Positions 51,886-62,345 of a stretch of 64,000 nucleotides of DNA are shown here, one piece after another. The notes under the pieces are model-generated. The model searched no databases. It was given only the letters and a program-made list of their open reading frames with translations, and was not told where the DNA came from. This DNA comes from Pseudomonas sp. WN033. Its GTDB lineage: Bacteria; Pseudomonadota; Gammaproteobacteria; Pseudomonadales; Pseudomonadaceae. The stretch's first letter is position 1; each line of letters begins with the position of its first letter. Location: NCBI GenBank assembly GCA_002287035.1, contig NSKG01000002.1, forward strand, positions 310,001-374,000, in the 5' to 3' direction. The position numbers and the translations under genes are program-made.

Positions 51886-52974
51886 TCAGGCGTCTACTGG
51901 CGCGCAAGGCTGAAATGTCCGCCGGTCTATCTGGCACATATGGTCGAGCCGCCAGGCGCCGTTCTCGTATACAAAGCGAATCTGTTCCAGCCGGTTCTCC
52001 AGCCATAGCTGGTCGCCGTTACGTTCAAACTGGTCGCGGTAGTTGAATTGCACCCGCGCCAAGCCATCCCAGCCGTTATTGCCACGACTCATGCGCGGAT
52101 AGATCTGGATCAAGTAACTCACGGCGATCTGCAAGCCGGGGTTTTGGACAATCGTTTCGCCGTGGGTCGCTTTGAAACGAGAGGAAAAAAGCTCGAAAAA
52201 GTTATCGGTATCAAGGGTGTGCTGATGGGCATAACGCACCCAGTGGGCCAGTACTGTTTCGCCGGGCATGTTTGCATCGGTCAGGTACTCGAAAGGCTGA
52301 CGCTGACTGCTCATGCGCGCCTGATAACCGTCATCCTTGTCTCGCAGCGGATTCATGAACGTGGCTGTGCTGCCTGCCATGAAGAAATAGTCATCCGGCA
52401 GCTCCGGGTTGCTGTAGGCGGGCAAAGGCTCAGGGAACGCATCAGTTACGATCGATGTTTGCCTCAAACCAGAGAAATCAAGGGTTGCCAGTTGCTGGCG
52501 ATCAAATATGGCGGCCGGGTCCCTGGCGACCAGATCAGCCACCTGTTGCTGATAATCGGCGATGATCTGTTGCACCCGGCTGTGTTGTTGCAAGTAACGG
52601 TATTCGGCGTAACCACACTCAATCGGGCACAGCCTTGAGATCACCGTGCTGGGAAAGCCAACCCTGACCTCCTCTGCCTGCACGTGGCTGAAGCTGAACA
52701 GCAAATGCTCCATGTGCTGCTCGCCATCGGAGATGACCAGAGCAATACGCGCAGTACTGAAAGCACGCGGCGAAATGTTCAGGGAGCTGAGGGCAACGCA
52801 AACCTCTGCATTATCAGCACTTACCGGAAAGACCTGACCAGCCGCATTCAACGACAGCTGATACTGTTGTAAAAAATCCGGAATCTCGGCAATGATGCGT
52901 TGTTCACAGGTATCGCTGGCCAGGGCTCGACCGGCCAACAGCAATAAACACAGGGAGAGTAGTTTTCGTGTCAT
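51886..52974 (-). CDS. Exported protein of unknown family (~362 aa)
   Basis: Signal peptide MTRKLLSLCLLLLAGRALASD, then a mature protein with few cysteines at the ends (DTCEQ; MCQIDRRTFQPC) and a central Thr/Tyr/Gln-rich part. No catalytic motif is seen. It is divergent from a small secreted protein gene at 53121. Confidence 0.6.
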   Translation of the reverse strand: MTRKLLSLCLLLLAGRALASDTCEQRIIAEIPDFLQQYQLSLNAAGQVFPVSADNAEVCVALSSLNISPRAFSTARIALVISDGEQHMEHLLFSFSHVQAEEVRVGFPSTVISRLCPIECGYAEYRYLQQHSRVQQIIADYQQQVADLVARDPAAIFDRQQLATLDFSGLRQTSIVTDAFPEPLPAYSNPELPDDYFFMAGSTATFMNPLRDKDDGYQARMSSQRQPFEYLTDANMPGETVLAHWVRYAHQHTLDTDNFFELFSSRFKATHGETIVQNPGLQIAVSYLIQIYPRMSRGNNGWDGLARVQFNYRDQFERNGDQLWLENRLEQIRFVYENGAWRLDHMCQIDRRTFQPCAPVDA

Positions 52975-53120
52975 ATGTGCATCCAGGCGTGACTATCAGT
53001 CCATTTTCAAGAGATCGCAACGTAGCAAAGATCGGTTGCATTCACCAGCCGGTACGACTGCTCAAACCAGGGCATCCCCCGAACGACGCGGCCCGCGGCA
53101 CCGGCCAATTAAGGAACAAA

Positions 53121-53636
53121 ATGTTTCGAGCATTCAGCCTGCTTTTCGCCCTAACAAGCCCGCTTGCCCTGGCCGACGAGTCACTGTTTCTGTGCAAGGC
53201 AGACGAACAGCTGATTTTCGGCTGTGACATAGGTGAAAAAACTGTCTCGCTCTGCGCTTCTAAAGAGCTCACCAGAGAAACCGGTTACGTGCAGTACCGT
53301 TTTGGCCAGCCGGACAACATTGAGTTTGTGTACCCCACTGAAAAGACTCCACCGGCCGGGAAGTTTTTCCTCGGGCTTGCGGCGTTCTCTGGTGGTGCGG
53401 CCAGCATTGTTCGGTTCGACAATAGTGGCTATGAGTACATGCTGTTCGACAGCATGATCAGGACCAATTTCACTCCGGGCGAACCGAACTACCCGAAATT
53501 CCAGGCCGGTGTGGTGACTCGCCATCGCGGCAAAATCACCTCTACCCGCTTATGCGACGACAACGAAGCAAGCGTCAGGGGCCCGGCATTTGATGTTTTC
53601 GAGCGAGAAGACTTTGACTACGACGTTCTGCCCTGA
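53121..53636 (+). CDS. Small exported protein, unknown
   Basis: A 171-residue protein with a signal peptide (MFRAFSLLFALTSPLALADE) and four or five cysteines (FLCKADEQLIFGCD, VSLCASKE, TRLCDD), suggesting a disulfide-stabilised periplasmic protein. The ATG at 53121 has AAGGA 6 nt upstream; longer in-frame starts would place non-signal sequence first. It is followed by an SDR gene. Confidence 0.65.
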   Translation: MFRAFSLLFALTSPLALADESLFLCKADEQLIFGCDIGEKTVSLCASKELTRETGYVQYRFGQPDNIEFVYPTEKTPPAGKFFLGLAAFSGGAASIVRFDNSGYEYMLFDSMIRTNFTPGEPNYPKFQAGVVTRHRGKITSTRLCDDNEASVRGPAFDVFEREDFDYDVLP

Positions 53637-53674
53637 GGGCTGACCCGCGGATAAGGCAACCAGGAGATAAGCAC

Positions 53675-54391
53675 ATGGATTTGATGGTTATTGGTGCCAG
53701 CAGAGGGCTTGGCCGGGCTTTTGTTGAAGGCCTGTGCGCCGCTGGGGACCGCGTAATCGGGGTTTCTCGCAGCAGGCCAGGCGATCTGCGCTTGCCGGAG
53801 GCTGTTCAGCTCGACTGGATTGAGGCCGATATGAGTTCACCGCTTGAGGCGGCGCGGCAGATTGAGCAGCAAATGCCGGCCAGACTCGATGCGCTGATCT
53901 ACAACCTCGGAGTATGGGAAGAAGCCGCCTTTAGTGAGGACTACCGCTTTCTCGACCACGCGGATGCAAGCATCATCGAGATGGTGAACATCAATATCAC
54001 CGGGACTATTTTGTTGCTCAAGCGGCTGATCCCCAGGCTGCTGGGTGCCCGCAAGCCCCAACTGATTCTCACCGGTTCAACCTCTGGGCTACGCCAGAGC
54101 GGGCGCCCGGAGGTGACTTTCGGGGCTTCCAAGTTCGCTCTGACCGGGATTGGTGAGGCGCTGCGCGAGAGCTTCCGGGCTGAGCGACTGGCGGTTACCA
54201 GTTTGCAGTTGGGTTATCTGAATACCGATGATGACCTGAGTAAGCCGCTGGCTGAGGCGGCGCGCCGGGGCGATGGGGAGTTGGTGCCGGTTCACGATGT
54301 GGTTGGTTTGGTGCGGGCAGTGCTGAATCTGTCGGACGCCTCGTATGTGCGCGAACTGGTGTTGCCTGCGCTGAGGGATGAGCGGTTTTGA
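53675..54391 (+). CDS. Short-chain dehydrogenase/reductase
   Basis: A 238-residue SDR with the NAD(P)-binding GASRGLGRAFVEG (residues ~7-19), a NLG strand in LIYNLGVWEE, and a TFGASKFALTG segment. The usual Y-x-x-x-K is replaced by F-x-x-x-K (FGASK), so catalytic competence is uncertain. AGGAG box before the ATG. Substrate unknown. Confidence 0.85.
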   Translation: MDLMVIGASRGLGRAFVEGLCAAGDRVIGVSRSRPGDLRLPEAVQLDWIEADMSSPLEAARQIEQQMPARLDALIYNLGVWEEAAFSEDYRFLDHADASIIEMVNINITGTILLLKRLIPRLLGARKPQLILTGSTSGLRQSGRPEVTFGASKFALTGIGEALRESFRAERLAVTSLQLGYLNTDDDLSKPLAEAARRGDGELVPVHDVVGLVRAVLNLSDASYVRELVLPALRDERF

Positions 54392-54415
54392 AAGTCTGGG
54401 TGTTTGCTGCCTGAC

Positions 54416-54456
54416 GGGCCGGCTTTGCCGGCCTTTGTTCGAGCAGATGCTCGAAC
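54416..54456. terminator. Two adjacent stem-loops after the SDR gene
   Basis: GGCCGGC-TTT-GCCGGCC followed by TTTGTT (54417-54437) is a rho-independent-type hairpin. The next palindrome GTTCGAGCA-GA-TGCTCGAAC (54437-54456) shares the GAGCA/TGCTC core with the repeats at 41371 and 44327. Confidence 0.6.
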
Positions 54457-54474
54457 TTCCCGGGCCGGTGTGCG

Positions 54475-54720
54475 CTATTCGGGTTGGGGGTGGGCTTCGG
54501 CTTTGTTGCGTAGCCAGGCTTCCAGGTCTTTTTTCCTGATCTTTTCAGCTTTGGCCTGCTGCAGACATTGCAGCAGGTAGGCGCGGCGTTCGGGGTTGTT
54601 GCCGGCGATGGACAGGGCCAGGTCGCGTTGCATCCAGCGCTGGATCAGTACATACAGCCACCAGTGAAAAGCCAGCCCGGCGACGGTGGTGACGACTATG
54701 ATGAAGTAATCCATGCCCAT
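54475..54720 (-). CDS. Small membrane-anchored protein, unknown
   Basis: About 81 residues: an N-terminal TM (DYFIIVVTTVAGLAFHWWLYVL) and a basic helical tail (QQAKAEKIRKKDLEAWLRNK). A start at 54720 or 54714 seems more likely than 54768. No family is recognised. It faces the SDR gene. Confidence 0.5.
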   Translation of the reverse strand: MGMDYFIIVVTTVAGLAFHWWLYVLIQRWMQRDLALSIAGNNPERRAYLLQCLQQAKAEKIRKKDLEAWLRNKAEAHPQPE

Positions 54721-54866
54721 TTCTGCTCTGAATCGGTATACCAGCGCGCAGTAAACACCAGTACCCAAGCGCGCTCAAGAGATTTGCCAAGGGGTGCGGC
54801 AAGACGCCCCTGACAGATGACCCAAACGCCTCAAACAGGTATCATTAGCGCCCTTTAAATCCGTCA

Positions 54867-55007
54867 GGAACCTCTGAAAAAACGTAGGCGAGGCAGGCAA
54901 GACAAGGCAAAAACAGCCGAAAAAGCGCAGTTTACGTGGTGTAAATGAGCATTTTGAGGCTGTTTTTAACGCCGTATTGCCAACGCAGGTAGTTTTTTAG
55001 AGGTTCC
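54867..55007. mobile_element. MITE-like element upstream of metG
   Basis: Terminal inverted repeats GGAACCTCT-G-AAAAAA and TTTTTT-AGAGGTTCC enclose 141 bp with no ORF; an internal imperfect dyad (CAGCC / GGCTG) is present. It ends 24 bp before the metG start. The size and ends fit a non-autonomous transposable element. A clear direct target duplication was not seen. Confidence 0.6.
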
Positions 55008-55031
55008 TTAGTCAACACAAGCCGAGTACCC

Positions 55032-57080
55032 ATGACCCAAGCACAACAACGCCAGATCCTGGTAACCAGCGCCCTGCCCTACGCCAATGGTTCGATCCAT
55101 TTGGGGCATATGCTGGAGTACATTCAGACTGACATTTGGGTGCGCTTTCAGAAACTGCGCGGTCATCAGGCCGTGTATGTCTGCGCCGACGATGCCCATG
55201 GCTCGGCGATCATGTTGCGCGCGGAGAAGGAAGGCATTACGCCGGAGCAGTTGATTGCCAACGTAAAGGCCGAACATACCACCGACTTTGCCGACTTTCT
55301 GGTCGATTTCGACAACTATCACTCGACCCACTCGGAAGAGAACAAGCAGTTCTCCGAACTGATCTATACCCGCCTCAAAGAAGCCGGCCACATCGCTACC
55401 CGGTCGGTGACCCAGTATTTCGACCCGGACAAGGGCATGTTCCTGGCTGACCGCTTCATCAAGGGCACCTGCCCCAAGTGCGGCGCCGAGGACCAGTACG
55501 GTGACAACTGCGAGAAGTGCGGCGCGACCTACGAGCCGACCGAGCTGAAAGACCCGCGTTCGGCAATCTCCGGCGCTACCCCGGTGCTCAAGGATTCCAA
55601 GCATTTCTTCTTCAAGCTGCCGGATTTCCAGGCCATGCTGCAGGAGTGGACCCGCAGTGGTTCGCTGCAGGAGGCGGTGGCCAACAAGATTGCCGAGTGG
55701 CTGGATTCTGGCCTGCAGGAATGGGACATCAGCCGCGATGCGCCCTACTTCGGCTTCGAGATTCCCGGTGAGCCGGGCAAGTATTTCTACGTCTGGCTGG
55801 ACGCGCCGATTGGCTACATGGCCAGTTTCGAGAACCTGTGCAAGCGCCGTCCGGAGCTGTCGTTCGAGGCGTTCTGGGGCAAGGACTCGACTGCCGAGCT
55901 GTACCACTTCATCGGCAAGGACATCGTCAACTTCCATACCCTGTTCTGGCCGGCGATGCTGCACGGTGCCGGTTTCCGCAAGCCGACCGCCGTCAATGTG
56001 CATGGCTATCTGACAGTGAACGGGCAGAAGATGTCCAAGTCGCGCGGCACCTTTATCAAGGCCCGCACCTATCTGGATCACCTGAACCCGGAATACCTGC
56101 GCTACTACTACGCGGCCAAGCTCGGCCGTGGCGTCGAGGATCTGGACCTGAACCTGGAAGACTTCGTGCAGAAGGTCAATTCCGATCTGGTCGGCAAGGT
56201 GGTCAATATCGCCAGCCGCTGCGCCGGGTTTATTCACAAGGGCAACGCCGGGGTGATGGTTGCCGCCAACCCGGCACCGGAGCTGACCGAGGCCTTTGCA
56301 GCAGCCGCGCCGAGCATTGCCGAGGCCTACGAGAAACGCGACTTCTCCCGCGCCATGCGCGAAATCATGGCTCTGGCCGACCGGGCCAACGCCTGGATTG
56401 CCGACAAGGCGCCCTGGGCTCTGAACAAGGTCGAGGGCAAGCAGGATGAGGTGCAGGCGATCTGCTCGCTGGGCATTAACCTGTTCCGCCAGTTGATCAT
56501 CTTCCTCAAGCCGGTACTGCCGAATCTGGCGGCCCAGGCCGAGCAGTTCCTGAATGTTGAACCGCTGCGCTGGGAAGATCACCAGACGCTGCTGGCAGGC
56601 CACCAACTCAATGCCTTCCAGCCGCTGCTGACCCGCATCGAGCCGGCCAAAATCGAAGCCATGGTTGAAGCCTCGAAAGAAGACCTGGCCGCCAGCGAAA
56701 CTGCTGCTGCGCCGGCTGGCAATGGCGAGCTGGTCAAGGAGCCGCTGGCTGCCGAGATCAATTTCGACGCCTTTTCCGCCGTGGATCTGCGCATTGCGCT
56801 GGTCGAGAAGGCCGAGTTCGTTGAGGGCGCCGACAAGCTGCTGCGTCTAAGCCTGGATATCGGCGACGCCAAGCGCAACGTATTCTCCGGCATCAAGAGC
56901 GCCTACCCTGACCCTAGCAAGCTGGAAGGCCGGTTGGTGCTGTATGTGGCCAACCTGGCGCCACGCAAGATGAAGTTCGGGGTATCCGAGGGCATGGTGC
57001 TGGCTGCCGGCCCCGGTGGCGAAGAAATCTTCCTGCTCAGCCCCGACAGCGGTGCCAAGCCGGGCCAGCGAGTGATGTGA
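55032..57080 (+). CDS. metG: Methionyl-tRNA synthetase
   Basis: A 682-residue enzyme with the HIGH-type motif in [13 protein letters not shown], a zinc knuckle ([18 protein letters not shown], ~138-155), KMSKS in [11 protein letters not shown] (~336-341), and a C-terminal tRNA-binding (EMAPII-like) domain ([20 protein letters not shown] onward) that also dimerises. Normal length for the long form. Essential aminoacylation enzyme. Its promoter region carries a MITE-like element. Confidence 0.97.
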   Translation: MTQAQQRQILVTSALPYANGSIHLGHMLEYIQTDIWVRFQKLRGHQAVYVCADDAHGSAIMLRAEKEGITPEQLIANVKAEHTTDFADFLVDFDNYHSTHSEENKQFSELIYTRLKEAGHIATRSVTQYFDPDKGMFLADRFIKGTCPKCGAEDQYGDNCEKCGATYEPTELKDPRSAISGATPVLKDSKHFFFKLPDFQAMLQEWTRSGSLQEAVANKIAEWLDSGLQEWDISRDAPYFGFEIPGEPGKYFYVWLDAPIGYMASFENLCKRRPELSFEAFWGKDSTAELYHFIGKDIVNFHTLFWPAMLHGAGFRKPTAVNVHGYLTVNGQKMSKSRGTFIKARTYLDHLNPEYLRYYYAAKLGRGVEDLDLNLEDFVQKVNSDLVGKVVNIASRCAGFIHKGNAGVMVAANPAPELTEAFAAAAPSIAEAYEKRDFSRAMREIMALADRANAWIADKAPWALNKVEGKQDEVQAICSLGINLFRQLIIFLKPVLPNLAAQAEQFLNVEPLRWEDHQTLLAGHQLNAFQPLLTRIEPAKIEAMVEASKEDLAASETAAAPAGNGELVKEPLAAEINFDAFSAVDLRIALVEKAEFVEGADKLLRLSLDIGDAKRNVFSGIKSAYPDPSKLEGRLVLYVANLAPRKMKFGVSEGMVLAAGPGGEEIFLLSPDSGAKPGQRVM

Positions 57081-57095
57081 TGAGGACTTTCGCCC

Positions 57096-57156
57096 CTGCC
57101 AGGCGCTCCTACCGGTAACCGCGACACAGCCCGGTAGGAGCGGCCTGCGGCCGCGA
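57096..57156. repeat. REP doublet (Pseudomonas-type)
   Basis: GGTAGGAGCGGCCTGCGGCCGCG near 57132-57154 is the Pseudomonas REP type, with an inverted, partial copy (GCTCCTACCGG) near 57105. Together they form a REPIN-like inverted pair between metG and rnfA. A further GCGGCC-TT-GGCCGC dyad follows at 57181-57194. Confidence 0.7.
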
Positions 57157-57225
57157 AGAACGACAGAGAACAACGACAAGCGGCCTTGGCCGCTTTGACC
57201 AAGCCTTCTACAACGGTTGGGTAAC

Positions 57226-57810
57226 ATGACGGAATTTGCCCTGATACTGGTCAGTACCATACTGGTCAACAACTTTGTACTGGTGCAGTTTCTCGGCCTC
57301 TGCCCGTTCATGGGTGTGTCCGGCAAGCTGGAGACCGCCATTGGCATGTCGGCGGCCACCACCTTTGTACTGACTCTGGCGTCGATCCTCAGTTACCTGA
57401 CCTTCCAGTACATCCTGGTGCCGCTGGAGCTGGAATTTCTGCGCACCATCGCCTTCATTCTGGTGATTGCCGTGGTGGTGCAGTTCACCGAGATGGTGGT
57501 GCACAAGACCAGCCCCCTGCTCTACCGCGTGCTGGGCATTTTCCTGCCGCTGATCACCACCAACTGCGCCGTGCTCGGGGTGGCGCTTCTGAACACCAAC
57601 CGCGCCGAGCAGACCTTCATGCAATCGGCGGTCTACGGCCTGGGTGCCGCGCTGGGCTTCTCGCTGATTCTGGTGCTGTTCGCCGCCCTGCGTGAGCGCA
57701 TTGCCATCGCCGACGTACCCACACCGTTCCGCGGGGCGGCCATCGGCATGATCACTGCCGGTCTGATGTCGCTCGCGTTCATGGGCTTCACCGGCCTGAT
57801 AAGGTTGTAA
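57226..57810 (+). CDS. rnfA: Rnf complex subunit A
   Basis: A 194-residue protein with six TM segments; the pattern is [20 protein letters not shown] at the start and [18 protein letters not shown] later, as in RnfA/RsxA and NqrE. It is the first gene of rnfABCDGE. The complex couples ferredoxin-NAD electron transfer to Na+/H+ movement, or reduces SoxR. ATG 57226 is used. The stop is 2 bp before rnfB. Confidence 0.95.
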   Translation: MTEFALILVSTILVNNFVLVQFLGLCPFMGVSGKLETAIGMSAATTFVLTLASILSYLTFQYILVPLELEFLRTIAFILVIAVVVQFTEMVVHKTSPLLYRVLGIFLPLITTNCAVLGVALLNTNRAEQTFMQSAVYGLGAALGFSLILVLFAALRERIAIADVPTPFRGAAIGMITAGLMSLAFMGFTGLIRL

Positions 57811-57812
57811 GC

Positions 57813-58397
57813 ATGTCTGTCGTCCTGACCGCCATTCTCGTTCTGCTTGGCCTGGCGCTGATTTTCGGCGCGATCCTCGGCTATGCCGCCATTCGCTTCA
57901 AGGTTGAAGGCGACCCGATCGTCGATCAGATCAATGCCTTGCTGCCGCAGACCCAGTGCGGCCAGTGTGGCCACCCCGGCTGCCGACCCTATGCCGAAGG
58001 TATCGCCAATGGCGAGCCGATCAACAAGTGCCCACCGGGTGGAGAATCGACCATTCAGGCGCTGGCCGATCTGCTGGATGTCGAGGCCTTGCCGCTGGAT
58101 GCCGAGCATGGCGAAGAAAAGCCGAAGATGGTCGCCTACATCCGCGAAGCCGAGTGCATTGGCTGCACCAAGTGCATTCAGGCCTGCCCGGTCGATGCCA
58201 TCCTCGGTGCCGCCAAGCAGATGCACACGGTGATCGTTGATGAATGTACCGGCTGCGACCTGTGCGTAGAGCCCTGCCCGGTCGACTGCATCGACATGGT
58301 GCCGCTGCCGACCACCCCGCAGAACTGGAAGTGGGACTACCCGCTGCCGCCCCAGCAACTGATCGCCACCGATGCCGCGCGAGGTCAAGCCGCATGA
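57813..58397 (+). CDS. rnfB: Rnf complex subunit B (iron-sulfur)
   Basis: A 194-residue protein with an N-terminal TM, the [Fe-S] [15 protein letters not shown]...KCPPGG motif, and two 4Fe-4S motifs ([24 protein letters not shown]). It transfers electrons to the complex. The stop overlaps rnfC as ATGA. Confidence 0.95.
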   Translation: MSVVLTAILVLLGLALIFGAILGYAAIRFKVEGDPIVDQINALLPQTQCGQCGHPGCRPYAEGIANGEPINKCPPGGESTIQALADLLDVEALPLDAEHGEEKPKMVAYIREAECIGCTKCIQACPVDAILGAAKQMHTVIVDECTGCDLCVEPCPVDCIDMVPLPTTPQNWKWDYPLPPQQLIATDAARGQAA

Positions 58398-60592
58398 AGT
58401 CCGCCATCCGCATCTGGGACATTCCCGGTGGCATCCATCCTGAAGAACACAAACACGAGTCCACCCAGCGTGGGCTGGAACCAGCACCGCTGCCCAAAAC
58501 CCTGATCCTGCCGCTGCAGCAGCATATTGGTGCGCGGGCTGAACCTGTGGTTCAGGTCGGCGACAAGGTACTCAAGGGGCAACTGCTGGCCGAAGCCAAC
58601 GGGGTTGTCAGTTGTCCGCTGCACGCACCAACCTCGGGCACCATTACGGCCATCGGGCCGGCCCCCTACCCGCACGCTTCCGGCCTTGCTGAACTGGCGA
58701 TTACCCTGGAGGCCGATGGCCAGGATCAGTGGACTACGCTCGCGCCGATCAGCGACTACCGCACCCTCGATCCGGCCCTGCTGCTGGAAATGATCCGCCA
58801 GGCCGGTATCAGCGGCCTGGGCGGTGCCGGTTTCCCGACGGCGGTCAAGCTCAAGGCTCGTCCGGAGCAGAAAACCCAGACGCTGATCATCAACGGCACC
58901 GAGTGCGAGCCGTACATCACCGCCGACGATACCGCGATGCGTTACAAAGCCGCCGAAATCGTTGCCGGTATCGAAATTCTGATGCATATCCTCAGCCCTG
59001 ATCAGGTGCTGATCGGCATCGAGGACAACAAGCCCGAAGCCATCGCCGCCATGCGCGAGGCGGTGGGCACCCGGGCGATGCAGGTGGTGGTATTCCCGAC
59101 CAAGTACCCGTCCGGTGGCGAGAAGCAGCTGATTCAGATTCTGACCGGCAAGGAAGTGCCCAGTGGCGGCCTGCCAGCCGATATCGGCATGGTCTGTCAG
59201 AACATCGGCACCCTGCTGGCCATTCATGACGCGGTGCTGCTCGGCCAGCCGCTGATCAAACGGATCACCACCCTGACCGGTGCAGCACTGGGGCGGCCAA
59301 CCAATGTTGAGGCGCTGATCGGCACCCCGATCATCGACCTGCTGCAATTTGCCGGCCTCAAGCCCGACCAGCTCTACCGTCTGGTCATGGGCGGGCCGAT
59401 GATGGGTTTTACCCTGCAGGATCTGAACGCACCAATCATCAAGAGCAGCAACTGTCTGCTGGCTGGCACCCGCGAAGAACTGCCGCCACCGCCACCGGCC
59501 CAGCCGTGCATTCGCTGCGGCCTGTGCGCCGAAGCCTGCCCGGCAGAACTGCTGCCGCAACAGTTGCACTGGTTCGCACTGGGCAAGGATTACGACCAGC
59601 TCAAGCGTCAGCACCTGTTCGACTGCATCGAGTGCGGCGCCTGCTCCTACGTTTGCCCCAGCAGCATTCCGCTGGTGCAGTATTACCGCGCCGCCAAGGC
59701 CGAGATCCGCGCCATAGAGCTGCAACAGCACAAGGCCGAGCACTCCAAGCAACGCTTCGAGCAGCGCCAGGCTCGCCTGCAGCGTGAAGCCGAGCAGAAA
59801 GAGCTGGAGCGTCAGGCCCGGGCCGAGAAGGCCGCACGCCTGAAAGCCGCCAAGGAAGCCGAAGCCGCCAAGGCGCCCAAGGAGGCACCGGCCAGTAGCG
59901 AGACTCCGACACCAGCCGCCAAACCTGCCGGGCTCAGCGATGAGCAGAAACAGCTCAAGATTGCTGCGGCCACTGCCCAGATGGCGGTCAAGAAAGCCAA
60001 TAAGCAACTGGCCGCCAACCCGGACAATGAAGAGCTCAAGGCCCAGATCGCCGAGCTGGAAAAAACCGCCCTTGAGGCCCAGGCCGCCTTCGAGGCCGCC
60101 ACTGGCGGCGCCGCCGCACCGCCTGCTGTACGCGCTGAGGCCAGTGACAAGCCGGCCAAGAAGCCGGTGGACGAGAACCTCAAAAAAGCCAAACTGGATC
60201 TGGCCATGGCCCGTGCGGCCGTTAAAAAACTCGAGCGCGAGCTGACCGCTGCTCCAGACAGCGACGAGCTGCAGCAGCAACTGGCACAGGCTCGCACAAC
60301 CCTGCAGGACGCCGAAAAGGCCCTGCACGCCGCCGAGGACGCCAGCCCCATCCCGCCACCGGAACGTGAGCGCGTCGAGAAGCGCCCGGTGGATGAAGCC
60401 ACCCGCCAGCTCAAGACCGATCTGGCGATGGCCAAGGCTGCATTCAAACAGGCCGAACGGGCCGTCAAGGACGCCCAGGAGCAAGGCCAGGATGCCAGCG
60501 CGCTGGAAACCGAACTGGCAAGCAGCCGCGCAGCACTGGATCAGGCCGCCAAGGCCTTTGCCGATCACATGGCCAGCAAGGAGAAAGTCTGA
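58394..60592 (+). CDS. rnfC: Rnf complex subunit C with extended Ala/Lys/Glu-rich tail
   Basis: A 732-residue protein. Residues ~1-450 form the RnfC core with NADH/FMN-type binding ([26 protein letters not shown]) and two 4Fe-4S motifs ([12 protein letters not shown] ~372, [12 protein letters not shown] ~411). The C-terminal ~280 residues (from ~450) are Ala/Lys/Glu-rich coiled coil with about three tandem ~70-residue repeats (cf. [14 protein letters not shown] and [14 protein letters not shown]), typical of gammaproteobacterial RnfC. The start is ATG 58394, overlapping rnfB. Confidence 0.93.
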   Translation: MKSAIRIWDIPGGIHPEEHKHESTQRGLEPAPLPKTLILPLQQHIGARAEPVVQVGDKVLKGQLLAEANGVVSCPLHAPTSGTITAIGPAPYPHASGLAELAITLEADGQDQWTTLAPISDYRTLDPALLLEMIRQAGISGLGGAGFPTAVKLKARPEQKTQTLIINGTECEPYITADDTAMRYKAAEIVAGIEILMHILSPDQVLIGIEDNKPEAIAAMREAVGTRAMQVVVFPTKYPSGGEKQLIQILTGKEVPSGGLPADIGMVCQNIGTLLAIHDAVLLGQPLIKRITTLTGAALGRPTNVEALIGTPIIDLLQFAGLKPDQLYRLVMGGPMMGFTLQDLNAPIIKSSNCLLAGTREELPPPPPAQPCIRCGLCAEACPAELLPQQLHWFALGKDYDQLKRQHLFDCIECGACSYVCPSSIPLVQYYRAAKAEIRAIELQQHKAEHSKQRFEQRQARLQREAEQKELERQARAEKAARLKAAKEAEAAKAPKEAPASSETPTPAAKPAGLSDEQKQLKIAAATAQMAVKKANKQLAANPDNEELKAQIAELEKTALEAQAAFEAATGGAAAPPAVRAEASDKPAKKPVDENLKKAKLDLAMARAAVKKLERELTAAPDSDELQQQLAQARTTLQDAEKALHAAEDASPIPPPERERVEKRPVDEATRQLKTDLAMAKAAFKQAERAVKDAQEQGQDASALETELASSRAALDQAAKAFADHMASKEKV

Positions 60593-61659
60593 TGGCCCTG
60601 GTGCGTATGACCTCGCCCCACGCCAAGGGCAATAACAAGACCCAGACCCTGATGCTCTGGGTACTGGCCGCCACCCTGCCCGGCGTAGCCGTGATGACCT
60701 GGCTGTTCGGCTGGGGCACGCTGATCAACATCGTACTGGCCAGCAGCTTCGCCCTGGCTTGCGAGGCGCTGATTCTGGCCCTGCGCAAACGCCCGGTGGG
60801 CTTCTTTCTGAGCGATGGCAGTGCCCTGGTCACTGCCTGGCTGCTGGCCCTGGCCCTGCCGCCGCTGGCACCCTGGTGGCTGGTCCTGATCGCTACCAGC
60901 TTTGCCATCGTGTTCGGCAAGCAGCTCTACGGCGGGCTGGGCCAGAATCCGTTCAACCCGGCAATGCTTGGCTATGTGGTGGTGCTGATCTCGTTCCCGG
61001 TGGAAATGACCAGTTGGCCAGCCTGGCGCGGTATTGAGCAGGTAATGCCTGATATAAGTGCCAGCCTGGGGTTGCTGGAAGCCTTGCAGCGGGTGTTCAT
61101 GCCCGCCAGCCTGGCGATTGACGGCTGGACCCTGGCCACCCCGCTGGATGTGGTCAAGAATAACAACAGCCTGACCATGGATGAGCTGCGCCAGGCCCAA
61201 CCGATCTTTGGCGCCATGGCCGGTTACGGCTGGGAATGGGTCAGTCTGGCCTACCTGGCTGGCGGCGCCTTCCTGATCTACAAGAAAGTTTTCAGCTGGC
61301 ATGCCCCGGTCGGCATGCTCGGCGCGCTGGCTATCATGAGCCTGCTGTTCTGGGGCGGCTCGGGTTCAGACTCCAATGGCTCGCCGCTGTTTCACCTGCT
61401 CAGCGGGGCGACCATGCTCGGCGCCTTCTTCATCATTACCGATCCGGTCTCCGGCGCGACCAGCAAGTTCGGCCGGCTGATCTTTGGTGCCGGGGTTGGC
61501 ATTCTGGTCTATGTGATCCGCGCCTGGGGCGGCTACCCCGATGCGGTGGCCTTCGCTGTGTTGCTGATGAATCTGGCCGCACCGACCATCGACTATTACA
61601 CGACTCCGCGTACCTACGGCCACCGCAAGGCTGAGCGCGGCATGGGCAAGGTGGACTGA
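60592..61659 (+). CDS. rnfD: Rnf complex subunit D
   Basis: A 355-residue multi-TM protein; the flavinylation-type SGAT motif is present ([13 protein letters not shown], ~285-297). It is an ion-channel subunit related to NqrB. It overlaps rnfC and rnfG at TGATG junctions. Confidence 0.95.
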   Translation: MALVRMTSPHAKGNNKTQTLMLWVLAATLPGVAVMTWLFGWGTLINIVLASSFALACEALILALRKRPVGFFLSDGSALVTAWLLALALPPLAPWWLVLIATSFAIVFGKQLYGGLGQNPFNPAMLGYVVVLISFPVEMTSWPAWRGIEQVMPDISASLGLLEALQRVFMPASLAIDGWTLATPLDVVKNNNSLTMDELRQAQPIFGAMAGYGWEWVSLAYLAGGAFLIYKKVFSWHAPVGMLGALAIMSLLFWGGSGSDSNGSPLFHLLSGATMLGAFFIITDPVSGATSKFGRLIFGAGVGILVYVIRAWGGYPDAVAFAVLLMNLAAPTIDYYTTPRTYGHRKAERGMGKVD

Positions 61660-62345
61660 TGAGCGAACAAGAACAGAGCACACAGCCATTGGGCGCCGGT
61701 CGCTCGGTCGTGCGCAACAGCCTGATTCTCGGGGTGTTCGCCATGGCCACCGTTGGCCTGATCGCAGTTACCCAGATCAGTACCGCGCCGCGCATCGCCG
61801 ATGAGCAGCGCCGGGTGCAGATGAGTGCACTGAACGAGATTCTGCCGCATGACCAGCACGACAACGATCTGCTGGAAGATGGCTTCGAGGTTGACGACCG
61901 CCTGCTGCTCAACCTGCCGCGCCCGGCCATGGCCTATCGTGGGCGGATTGAAGATGAAGTGGTGGCGGTGATTCTACCGGTAGTCGCGCCGGATGGTTAC
62001 AGTGGCCGCATCGACCTGCTGGTAGGCATACGCGCCAATGGCGAACTGGCCGGGGTTCGCGCCCTCAACCATCGGGAAACCCCAGGGCTGGGCGACAAGA
62101 TCGAGCTGGCCAAGAGTGACTGGGTACTGAGTTTCAACGGCAAAAGCCTGAGTATCCCTGCCCCTGCCGGCTGGGCAGTACGCAAGGATGGCGGCGAGTT
62201 CGACCAGTTCACCGGCGCCACCATCACCCCGCGTGCAGTCGTCCAGGCGGTCTATCGCGCCCTGGAGTATTTCGCCGCCCACCGCCAGCAGTTGCTGGAA
62301 TTGCCCGACGCCAGCACCATGAATGAGGACAGCATCGATGGCTAG
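61659..62345 (+). CDS. rnfG: Rnf complex subunit G
   Basis: A 228-residue protein with an N-terminal TM ([19 protein letters not shown]) and the covalent-FMN Thr motif TGATIT ([14 protein letters not shown], ~184-197). It carries electrons in the periplasmic part. It overlaps rnfD by one base and rnfE by 8 bp. Confidence 0.94.
   Translation: MSEQEQSTQPLGAGRSVVRNSLILGVFAMATVGLIAVTQISTAPRIADEQRRVQMSALNEILPHDQHDNDLLEDGFEVDDRLLLNLPRPAMAYRGRIEDEVVAVILPVVAPDGYSGRIDLLVGIRANGELAGVRALNHRETPGLGDKIELAKSDWVLSFNGKSLSIPAPAGWAVRKDGGEFDQFTGATITPRAVVQAVYRALEYFAAHRQQLLELPDASTMNEDSIDG

Noticed and set aside
55008-56606. 532-codon open frame on the minus strand across metG
   Set aside because: It is antisense to metG, whose HIGH, zinc and KMSKS motifs are clear; long antisense frames are expected in GC-rich genes.
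58385-60568. 727-codon open frame on the minus strand across rnfC
   Set aside because: Antisense to rnfC with a low-complexity Leu/Gly-rich translation; no ribosome site or domain.
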